NCBI GenBank assembly: GCA_047519745.1
Contig: JAPVSJ010000052.1
Location: forward strand, 1 to 5,798
Length of the DNA: 5,798 nt
Reading direction: 5' to 3'
Origin: VRUE01 sp047519745
GTDB lineage: Bacteria > Actinomycetota > Thermoleophilia > Solirubrobacterales > 70-9
How positions within the stretch are numbered: the stretch's first letter is position 1; every line of letters starts with the position of its first letter. The notes below the pieces were generated by a model. That model did not search any database. It saw nothing but the letters and a program-made list of their open reading frames with translations, and was not told the origin of the DNA. Shown one piece after another: positions 1 to 5,798 of the stretch. Made by a program: the position numbers and the translations under genes.

Positions 1-56
1 ACGGGGGATGACTCGGCGGAGCAACAGCGTGGAGGCTCCGGCGAGTCATCCCCCGT
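1..56. repeat. Long inverted repeat (hairpin A) at the 5' end of trpA
   Basis: Bases 1-15 are perfectly complementary to 42-56 (ACGGGGGATGACTCG against CGAGTCATCCCCCGT). After one mismatch (16/41) the stem continues for six more pairs, 17-22 with 35-40, leaving a 12-nt loop at 23-34. The left arm starts at the window edge, so the structure may extend further. It has no T-tract, so it is not a classical intrinsic terminator. The GGGGGA...CGG pattern of the arm resembles the right arm of the element at 3568-3672. The hairpin covers the ATG at 8, and its inner stem holds the only good Shine-Dalgarno-like GGAG (18-21), upstream of a GTG at 29 that lies in the loop. It may therefore affect trpA translation. 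The pairing is seen directly; the regulatory role is inference. Confidence 0.8.
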
Positions 57-877
57 CTCCCAGTGTGAGCGGTCTGTCCGGGGACGAGCGGATCGCCCAG
101 GCCTTTGGGAAAGCTGGTGAGGATGGGCGGGCGGCGTTGATGCCCTACATGATGGGTGGCTTTCCTGATCAGGAGGGCTCGCTTGCGATAGCTGCTGCTT
201 ATGTGGAGGCGGGGGCCGATCTGATTGAGCTTGGGGTGCCTTTTTCGGATCCGCTGGCCGATGGGCCGACTATCCATGCTGCCGCGACTGAGGCTCTGGC
301 TTGGGGTGCGACTCTGGAGAGCACTCTGGAGATTTGCGCTTCGGTTTCGGAGCGGATTCCCGTTGTGCTGATGATCTACTCGAACATGGTGCTTGCACAT
401 GGGGGGGCTGCTGAGTTTGCGCGGCGCGCCGCCGCGGCGGGAGCGGCTGGGGCGATCGTTCCTGATCTTCCGCTTGACGAGGCCGATGAGATTCGAGAGG
501 CGCTCTCGGGGGCTGGGCTGGCGCTGGTTCCGCTGCTGGCGCCCACCACCCCTTCCGAGCGCCGGGCTCGCATCTGCGCCGCCGCCCAGGGCTTCGTCTA
601 CCTCGTCTCCAGCGTTGGGACGACCGGAGAGCGACAGCAGCTCCCCGACGGCCTCACCGAGCTGGTAGCCGCAACCAAGGCCGAGGCCAACGTGCCGGTC
701 GCTGTCGGCTTCGGCATAGGTACCCCCGATCAGGTCGCTGAAGTGGGTGAGATAGCTGACGGAGTGATTGTCGGCAGCCGTCTCGTTCGGGCTGCTGGCG
801 AGGCCGGCTCCTCCGAAGCTGCCGCCCAGGCGGTCAGCAAATTCCTGCGTGACTCCCTTGCCGCGCTCGCCGCGTAG
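8..877 (+). CDS. trpA: Tryptophan synthase alpha subunit
   Basis: TrpA cleaves indole-3-glycerol phosphate to indole and glyceraldehyde-3-phosphate and passes the indole through a tunnel to TrpB; it acts in the cytoplasm as part of the alpha2beta2 complex. The TIM-barrel motifs are all present: ELGVPFSDPLADGPTIH (74-90, numbered from the ATG at 8), VPDLPLDEA (151-159), SSVGTTGER (201-209), GFGIGTPDQV (234-243) and GSRLV (257-261 region). E74 and D85 match the catalytic Glu49 and Asp60 of E. coli, an offset of 25, so the first ~25 residues are an extension absent from the family. In-frame GTG codons at 29 (GGAG at 18-21) and 65 are credible alternative starts; 65 gives the most family-like N terminus. 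trpB presumably lies just to the left, outside the window. Third codon positions favour T over C about 2:1 up to ~540, then C over T about 3:1. Confidence 0.96.
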   Translation: MTRRSNSVEAPASHPPSPSVSGLSGDERIAQAFGKAGEDGRAALMPYMMGGFPDQEGSLAIAAAYVEAGADLIELGVPFSDPLADGPTIHAAATEALAWGATLESTLEICASVSERIPVVLMIYSNMVLAHGGAAEFARRAAAAGAAGAIVPDLPLDEADEIREALSGAGLALVPLLAPTTPSERRARICAAAQGFVYLVSSVGTTGERQQLPDGLTELVAATKAEANVPVAVGFGIGTPDQVAEVGEIADGVIVGSRLVRAAGEAGSSEAAAQAVSKFLRDSLAALAA

Positions 878-906
878 GCCGCCGCTTCTACTAGGATTCG
901 CGCCGC

Positions 907-1059
907 ATGGGACTCGTTGTCAGCCTCTTCTTCGCGATCGGCGCCACGACTGTCGCTTACGCCTGGCTCGGCCAGGGCGGCGGCGTTGCGGGGCTGATTT
1001 TCTTCGGCGTCCTGCTGATCGGCGCCACCATCCGGGTCTTCAAGCCCAGCAGTTCCTGA
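907..1059 (+). CDS. Small two-helix membrane protein, 50 residues
   Basis: This short reading frame has ATG at 907 and TGA at 1057-1059. It begins 29 nt after the trpA stop, with AGGA at 893-896 as a plausible ribosome binding site (10-nt spacer). The product has two hydrophobic stretches: residues 3-21 (LVVSLFFAIGATTVAYAWL) and 28-44 (ending LIFFGVLLIGATIRVF). They are separated by a Gly-rich turn, GQGGG, and followed by a short polar tail, KPSSS. This is the pattern of a helical hairpin in the membrane. Strong use of C-ending codons (TTC, GTC, GGC, ATC) supports real coding. I do not recognise the family. It could be cotranscribed with trpA, but it does not resemble the larger trp-associated membrane protein of some actinobacteria. 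No function can be assigned. Confidence 0.62.
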   Translation: MGLVVSLFFAIGATTVAYAWLGQGGGVAGLIFFGVLLIGATIRVFKPSSS

Positions 1060-1072
1060 CGGGCCGCCTGCC

Positions 1073-1888
1073 TCAGGCTCGCGTCGCGACCACCTCGAGG
1101 TACTCGGCCTCGAGCACCAACGCTTTGTCCCCGGCCGTGTTCGACTGCTCGAGGTAGGCGCGCAGGTCGCTCTCGAGCGCCTCCTCTCCCTCGGCGCCGA
1201 CGCGTTCGAAGGCGACCTTGACCGGGCCGAAGTAGGTGCGGAAGAAGTCGAGGTAGTGGTCGATCGAGCGGAAGGGCTGGCGCGAGATCCGCCGCTCCAG
1301 CCGCAGGTCGGAGATGCCGTCTCCGAACAACTGGCGGAGCCGGTCCTCGGTGCCCCAGAGCAGCGGCGGGTTGAGGCCGGGCGGTGGCGGGGCGTGTTTG
1401 GCGACCGTCATGAACATGCCGCCGACCCCTCCGTCCGGCGTCCAGTTGGCCATCCCGATCCGGCCGCCGGGCTTGCAGACGCGCAGCAGCTCGGCCGCGG
1501 TCTTCTCCTGGTCGGGGGCGAACATCGCCCCAAAGACCGACGTCACTACGTCGAACTCGGCATCGCCGAAGGGCAGCTCCGCGGCGTCACCCTCGACGAA
1601 CTCGACGTCGAGGCGCTCTGCCGCTGCCCGCTCGCGGCCGCGCTCGAGCAGGGCCGGCACGAAGTCGACTCCAACGACGTCGCCCCAGGAGCGCCGCGCG
1701 GCGGCCAGCGCCGCGTTGCCGCTGCCGCAGGCGACGTCGAGCACCCGCTCGCCGGGAATGATCTCCAGCGTCTCGGCAAGCTGTTCGGAGGGCATCATCA
1801 CGAGGTTGGCGACCATCGCGAAGTCGCCCTCGGACCAGGTCTGTTGCTGTGCTTTCCTGACCGCGCTCAGATCGGCTGCGTCGTTCAT
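1073..1888 (-). CDS. Class I SAM-dependent methyltransferase (UbiE-like fold)
   Basis: The 271-residue product has a Rossmann-type methyltransferase core. Motif I is VLDVACGSGNAAL (49-61), where SAM binds. An acidic residue, D75 in VVGVDF, should hold the ribose. EGDAAELPFGDAEFDVV (99-115) carries motifs II-III, and LLRVCKPGGRIGMANW (134-149) is the post-motif strand typical of the UbiE/COQ5-like group. The C-terminal ~100 residues, which usually set substrate choice, are not diagnostic, so the methyl acceptor is unknown. I chose the ATG at 1888 because AAGGAG lies 4 nt upstream. A longer frame starting at 1999 would run antisense into the phosphofructokinase gene and adds nothing family-like. 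The gene converges on the small membrane protein gene (13-nt gap) and diverges from the phosphofructokinase gene (37-nt gap). Confidence 0.88.
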   Translation of the reverse strand: MNDAADLSAVRKAQQQTWSEGDFAMVANLVMMPSEQLAETLEIIPGERVLDVACGSGNAALAAARRSWGDVVGVDFVPALLERGRERAAAERLDVEFVEGDAAELPFGDAEFDVVTSVFGAMFAPDQEKTAAELLRVCKPGGRIGMANWTPDGGVGGMFMTVAKHAPPPPGLNPPLLWGTEDRLRQLFGDGISDLRLERRISRQPFRSIDHYLDFFRTYFGPVKVAFERVGAEGEEALESDLRAYLEQSNTAGDKALVLEAEYLEVVATRA

Positions 1889-1892
1889 ATCG

Positions 1893-1898
1893 CTCCTT
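1893..1898 (-). promoter_or_regulatory. Shine-Dalgarno site of the methyltransferase gene
   Basis: On the minus strand this reads AAGGAG, 4 nt before the ATG at 1888, and it decides the start of the methyltransferase gene. It lies in the 37-nt divergent intergenic stretch (1889-1925). That stretch must also hold the 5' end of the phosphofructokinase transcript, whose own ribosome site is only a weak GAAGAG 3 nt before its ATG. I see no convincing -35/-10 pair for either direction, so promoter elements may lie inside the opposing genes or one transcript may be leaderless. Confidence 0.6.
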
Positions 1899-1925
1899 CG
1901 GGTCGCCTGCGTAAGCTGAAGAGTA

Positions 1926-2951
1926 ATGCGGATCGGCGTGCTCACCGGCGGGGGCGACTGCCCTGGGCTCAACGCGGTGATCCGCGCGATCGTCCGCAAG
2001 GGCGTCGAACACCTGGATCACGAGTTCGTCGGCTACCGCGACGGCTGGCACGGCCCGCTGAGCGGTGACAGCCGATCCCTTGGCGTGCCCGAGGTGCGGG
2101 GCATCCTGCCGCGCGGCGGCACGATCCTCGGCTCCTCGCGCACCAACCCGTTGGGGCAGGACGGTGCCGCGCGGATCGTCGAGAACATCGCGAGCGAAGG
2201 GGTCGAAGGCCTGATCGCGATCGGGGGCGAGGACACGCTCGGCGTCGCCGCCCACCTGCACGAGGAGCACGGCGTGAACGTGATCGGCGTGCCGAAGACG
2301 ATCGACAACGACCTCGGCGCCACCGACTACACCTTCGGCTTCGACACCGCCGTCAACATCGCGATGGAGGCGATCGACCGCCTCCACACGACCGCCGACA
2401 GCCACCACCGCGTGCTGATCGTCGAGGTGATGGGCCGCCACGCCGGCTGGATCGCCTTTCACGCCGGCCTCGCCGGCGGCGCCAACGTCATCCTCATCCC
2501 CGAGGAGCCCTTCGACCTGGAGCAGGTCTGCGAGCTGGTCGGGCGGCGCCTCGAGGCGCGCTTCGCGCCGATCGTCGTCGTCTCCGAGGGGGCGCAGCCC
2601 AAGGGCGGCATCCCCGAGACCCAGGACAAGGGGCTCGACGCCTTCGGCCACGTCCGCCTCGGCGGCATCGCCCACTGGCTCGAAGGTGAGATCGAGAAGC
2701 GCACCGGCAAGGAGACGCGGGCGACCGTGCTCGGCCACGTGCAGCGCGGCGGTACGCCGACGGCCTTCGACCGCGTGCTCGCTACCCGCTTCGGCCTGCA
2801 CGCGATCGACGCTGCCGACGGCGGTCGCTGGGGCATGATGACCGCGCTGCGGGGTACCGATATCCAGTTGGTTCAGATCAGCGAGGCTACGGCGGAGCTG
2901 AAGACTGTGCCCAAGGAGCTTTACAGCGAGGCCGAGGTGTTCTTTGGCTAG
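1926..2951 (+). CDS. pfp: 6-phosphofructokinase, group III, predicted pyrophosphate-dependent
   Basis: The enzyme phosphorylates fructose-6-phosphate to fructose-1,6-bisphosphate in the cytoplasm. The 341-residue length and the motif order match the family: MRIGVLTGGGDCPGLNAVIR (1-20), GGEDTLG (100-106), PKTIDND (123-129, with the catalytic Asp127), MGRHAGWIA (169-177) and LGHVQRGGTPTAFDR (269-283). The donor-site residues matter. Where ATP enzymes have GGDGS and PGTIDND, this protein has GGEDT and PKTIDND. The Asp (D103, equivalent to E. coli Gly104) and Lys (K124, equivalent to E. coli Gly124) are the pair associated with pyrophosphate use, as in the Amycolatopsis-type enzymes. A PPi enzyme would be reversible and could serve gluconeogenesis as well. 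The last ~25 codons contain more T-ending codons than the rest of the gene. The gene ends 7 nt before a 105-nt repeat and overlaps the next frame by 8 nt. Confidence 0.95.
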   Translation: MRIGVLTGGGDCPGLNAVIRAIVRKGVEHLDHEFVGYRDGWHGPLSGDSRSLGVPEVRGILPRGGTILGSSRTNPLGQDGAARIVENIASEGVEGLIAIGGEDTLGVAAHLHEEHGVNVIGVPKTIDNDLGATDYTFGFDTAVNIAMEAIDRLHTTADSHHRVLIVEVMGRHAGWIAFHAGLAGGANVILIPEEPFDLEQVCELVGRRLEARFAPIVVVSEGAQPKGGIPETQDKGLDAFGHVRLGGIAHWLEGEIEKRTGKETRATVLGHVQRGGTPTAFDRVLATRFGLHAIDAADGGRWGMMTALRGTDIQLVQISEATAELKTVPKELYSEAEVFFG

Positions 2952-3528
2952 TGGTGGGGGAGGACGGGGCACCCCCCCGCCGCAACCCGCCGCCGAGAAC
3001 TCTGGCCAGGGTGCGATTGCTCAGCTGGCTCACAAGTTGCTGCGGGGGGGTGCCCCGTCCTCCGCGCGTATAGCTGTGGCTCTCCTCTCGGCAAGCTTCG
3101 TGGCGCTCTCGGCGGGAGCTGGTTGTGGGGGGGGCGAAGGAGCTGCTGCGGGTGCGACTGTGCGTGTTTATGTTGCTGCGTCGCTTTGCTCGGAAGCTGA
3201 GGGTGAGCTTGCTCGGGATGGGGGGCGGGCTGGTGATGTTCGTGTTCGTGTTGTCTGCTTGCCTAGAGTCGAAAGCTCTCGGAAGCTCGACCTCGCTCGG
3301 ATCGGTGCCAATGCTCGGCGTGCGACCGAGGACTCCAGCTCGATCGCCTACATAGGCGAGCCGACCCGCGCCGCCTCCCGTTTCTCCGAGCCGATCCTGG
3401 AAGAGGCGGGGATAGCTCAGCTGTCCGAAACTTCGGGGGCGGTGGGGATCAAGAAGCTCCTCAAGGCCGTCGACGAAGCCAGCAGCTCCGGCAGCTTGCG
3501 CGAATCCGTCAGAGACGAGCTGGAATAG
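2944..3528 (+). CDS. Putative lipoprotein, shortened type-1 periplasmic-binding-protein-like
   Basis: The product is predicted to be exported. A hydrophobic stretch (residues ~43-57 counted from the TTG at 2944) is followed by GAGCGGGEG, with Cys61 as a possible lipid-anchor site. The lipobox is atypical, with Gly rather than Leu at -3. The mature part runs VRVYVAASLC (73-82), then ANARRATEDSSSIAYIGEP (122-140) and FSEPILEEAGIAQLSETSGA (147-166). This resembles only the N-terminal lobe of Leu/Ile/Val-type binding proteins and then stops, so it is either a reduced derivative or a family of its own. The TTG at 2944 has GAGGTG 4 nt upstream and overlaps the phosphofructokinase stop, but it forces translation through the 105-nt repeat. 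TTG at 3037 or GTG at 3076 would start nearer the signal peptide. Codons up to ~3321 end mostly in T, and after that almost exclusively in C rather than T. Confidence 0.65.
   Translation: MASGGGGRGTPPPQPAAENSGQGAIAQLAHKLLRGGAPSSARIAVALLSASFVALSAGAGCGGGEGAAAGATVRVYVAASLCSEAEGELARDGGRAGDVRVRVVCLPRVESSRKLDLARIGANARRATEDSSSIAYIGEPTRAASRFSEPILEEAGIAQLSETSGAVGIKKLLKAVDEASSSGSLRESVRDELE
2959..3063 (-). repeat. 105-nt inverted-repeat element, copy B (opposite orientation to copy C)
   Basis: The terminal arms 2959-2980 and 3042-3063 are a perfect 22-bp inverted repeat, GC-rich, with a run of seven C/G. Inside them is one unpaired position (2981/3041), then the stem GCAAC (2982-2986) against GTTGC (3036-3040). 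The 59-nt core on the minus strand matches the core of the copy at 3592-3648. The first 17 bases are identical (GCAACTTGTGAGCCAGC), AGCAAT and CCCT are shared, and the last 12 bases are identical (GCGGCGGGTTGC). The element starts 7 nt after the phosphofructokinase stop. It lies in frame inside the possible N terminus of the lipoprotein gene. No T-tract or obvious target-site duplication is seen. It may be a miniature mobile element, a structured RNA or a transcript-end element; the sequence alone does not decide. Confidence 0.9.
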
Positions 3529-3540
3529 CTCCGCAGCCCG

Positions 3541-3563
3541 AAGCTTCCGTCGTCAAGAAGCTT
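3541..3563. other. Small hairpin after the lipoprotein gene
   Basis: AAGCTTC (3541-3547) pairs with GAAGCTT (3557-3563) around a 9-nt loop, 13 nt after the lipoprotein stop codon. No T-run follows, so it is at best a weak terminator or an RNA 3'-end stabiliser. It sits directly next to the larger 105-nt element. Together the two fill the 143-nt gap between the convergent lipoprotein and epimerase genes, and I see nothing else there. Confidence 0.4.
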
Positions 3564-3567
3564 GCGT

Positions 3568-3672
3568 GGGGAGGGCCGGATGTCCCCCGCGGCAACTTGT
3601 GAGCCAGCAAAGCAATTGCGCCCTCGCAAGGTCCCAGCGGCGGGTTGCAGCGGGGGACATCCGGCCCTCCCC
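3568..3672 (+). repeat. 105-nt inverted-repeat element, copy C
   Basis: The arms 3568-3590 and 3650-3672 form a perfect 23-bp inverted repeat. An unpaired position follows (3591/3649), then GCAAC (3592-3596) paired with GTTGC (3644-3648), with two possible further G-U pairs. The 57-nt core is clearly related to the reverse complement of the copy at 2959-3063, and the total length is the same, 105 nt. The arms share CCCCCGC at the inner end and a GGAGG-like outer part, but differ at roughly half the other positions. The last base of the element is the last base of the stop codon of the minus-strand epimerase gene. The element therefore lies between two convergent genes, where it could end transcripts from both sides. 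TTGCG/CGCAA (3616-3620/3625-3629) forms a small internal hairpin that copy B lacks. Confidence 0.92.
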
Positions 3673-4577
3673 TACAACAAGTTCTTCAGCGCCCCGTCGA
3701 TCTCCGGATAACGAAACTCGTATCCCAGATCGAGCGCCCGACGCGGTATCACCCGCTGCCCACCTCGCAACACCTTGCCGAACTCAGCGCCGAATTTGAG
3801 ATCGAGCACGAACCCGGGAACCGGAACCGACGCCGGCCGTCCCAGCGCCCGCCCGATCGCCTGAGCGAACTCGCGGTTGGTGACGGGGTTGGGCGCAGTC
3901 GAGTTGATCGTGCCGCTGACCTTCTCGTTGTCGAGCGCCCAGAGCAGGACCCCGACCTCGTCGTCGATGTGGATCCAGGACATGTACTGGCGGCCACCGG
4001 CTATCGGGCCGCCGATCCCCAGCTTGAACGGCGTCAGCAGCTCGCCGAGCAGGCCGCCACTCGCATCGAGCACATGGCCCGTGCGGACGATCACGAGACG
4101 CACGCCGGTGCCCTCGGCCTCGCGGGCCGCGGCCTCCCACTCGCGCACGACCTCGGCGTCGTAGCCCTCACCCGAGGGGGCCGACTCGTCGACCATGGCC
4201 TCGCCGCGGTCGCCGTAGAAGCCGATTGCCGACTGGTTGACGAGAACCCTGGGCTTTTTCTCGAGGCCGGCGAGCGCCGCGATCAGGTTGCGGGTCCCTG
4301 TGCGGCGACTCTCCATGATCCGGCGCTTGGCGTCGTCGGTCCAGCGCTGGTTGATCTTTTCGCCCTCGAGATTGATCACCCCGTCGACGTTCTCGAATGC
4401 GGCTGCCGGTGGCCGTTCGAGCGTCGGCTCCCAGGCGTGCCAGACGACGCTCGGGTTTGTCGAGCGGGCCCGCTGTGGGTCGCGCGAGAGCCCGACGACG
4501 GTGTCGCCGCGGGCGAGCAGGGCGTCGCAGAGCGCGGAACCGATGAAGCCGCTCGCTCCGGTCACGAGAACCTTCAC
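3672..4577 (-). CDS. TIGR01777/YfcH-type NAD(P)-dependent epimerase (extended SDR)
   Basis: This is a 301-residue extended short-chain dehydrogenase/reductase. The N-terminal dinucleotide-binding loop is TGASGFIG (6-13). Family signatures follow: INLEGEKI (68-75), SAIGFYGDRG (116-125, carrying the Tyr of the active-site region), REWEAAAREAE (145-155), RTGHVL (165-170) and MSWIHIDDE (199-207). The C-terminal GGQRVIPRRALDLGYEF (272-288) is the DUF1731-like tail found in this subfamily. The physiological substrate of the family is not established. The start is GTG at 4577, 3 nt after the malic enzyme stop, with a full GGAGGT (4593-4588) 10 nt upstream inside the malic enzyme's last codons. This indicates coupled translation in one operon. 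The gene ends exactly at the edge of the 105-nt repeat. Confidence 0.93.
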   Translation of the reverse strand: MKVLVTGASGFIGSALCDALLARGDTVVGLSRDPQRARSTNPSVVWHAWEPTLERPPAAAFENVDGVINLEGEKINQRWTDDAKRRIMESRRTGTRNLIAALAGLEKKPRVLVNQSAIGFYGDRGEAMVDESAPSGEGYDAEVVREWEAAAREAEGTGVRLVIVRTGHVLDASGGLLGELLTPFKLGIGGPIAGGRQYMSWIHIDDEVGVLLWALDNEKVSGTINSTAPNPVTNREFAQAIGRALGRPASVPVPGFVLDLKFGAEFGKVLRGGQRVIPRRALDLGYEFRYPEIDGALKNLL

Positions 4578-4580
4578 CCG

Positions 4581-5798
<1,218 letters not shown>

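Noticed and set aside
1060..1072. Terminator between the small membrane protein and methyltransferase genes
   Set aside because: The gap is only 13 nt and contains no hairpin or T-run that I can support.
1889..1999. Longer start for the methyltransferase (37 extra residues)
   Set aside because: The extension is antisense to the phosphofructokinase start, has no family similarity, and an AAGGAG site sits correctly before the ATG at 1888.
1587..2972. 461-codon open frame on the minus strand opposite the phosphofructokinase gene
   Set aside because: It lies antisense to a complete, motif-rich phosphofructokinase gene and part of the methyltransferase gene. Its translation is low-complexity and rich in Arg/Ala/Asp, as expected from a shadow frame in high-GC DNA.
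2959..3063. Element B as a simple intrinsic terminator
   Set aside because: It has no T-tract after either arm, the loop region is 59 nt and conserved with another copy, and the stem architecture is more elaborate than a terminator needs. A 3'-end role is still possible.
2959..3672. The two 105-nt elements as ends of one composite transposon carrying the lipoprotein gene
   Set aside because: The opposite orientation would allow it, but there is no transposase, no visible target-site duplication at the outer edges, and the arms of the two copies differ strongly.
2959..3672. CRISPR array
   Set aside because: There are only two related units, in opposite orientation and about 500 bp apart. There is no regular repeat-spacer pattern and no cas gene.

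Overview
The window is high-GC bacterial chromosome with tightly packed genes. The protein families and base composition fit an actinobacterium. A group III phosphofructokinase of the type known from actinomycetes, and a shortened type-1 periplasmic-binding-protein-like lipoprotein, make me lean towards a Thermoleophilia/Solirubrobacterales-like lineage. That placement is inference.

Layout from left to right: (1) trpA (+), whose 5' end carries a strong inverted repeat at 1-56. (2) A 50-residue two-helix membrane protein (+, 907-1059). (3) A class I SAM-dependent methyltransferase (-, 1073-1888), convergent with the membrane protein and divergent from the next gene across 37 bp. (4) A phosphofructokinase (+, 1926-2951) whose active-site residues predict pyrophosphate rather than ATP as phosphoryl donor. 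(5) A secreted or lipoprotein gene (+, 2944-3528) resembling only the N-terminal part of a Leu/Ile/Val-type binding protein. (6) A TIGR01777/YfcH-type SDR epimerase (-, 3672-4577), which starts 3 nt after the stop of (7) an NAD(P)-dependent malic enzyme (-, 4581 to beyond the right edge). The last two genes look translationally coupled.

The metabolic genes are housekeeping: the last step-pair of tryptophan synthesis, a potentially reversible glycolytic step, and malate to pyruvate. They do not form one pathway.

The most unusual content is non-coding. Two 105-nt elements at 2959-3063 and 3568-3672 lie in opposite orientation. Each has perfect 22-23 bp terminal inverted repeats, then a conserved 1x1 mismatch, then a conserved GCAAC/GTTGC inner stem around a related 57-59 nt core. 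The arms differ between copies at about half their positions, yet pair perfectly within each copy. A third hairpin at 1-56 shares the arm pattern. Coding sequence next to the first two structures (5' part of trpA; 3' tip of the phosphofructokinase gene; 5' half of the lipoprotein gene) is depleted in C and rich in G+T at third codon positions. It changes abruptly to C-ending codons further away. I regard this repeat family and its compositional halo as the best candidate for something undescribed here.
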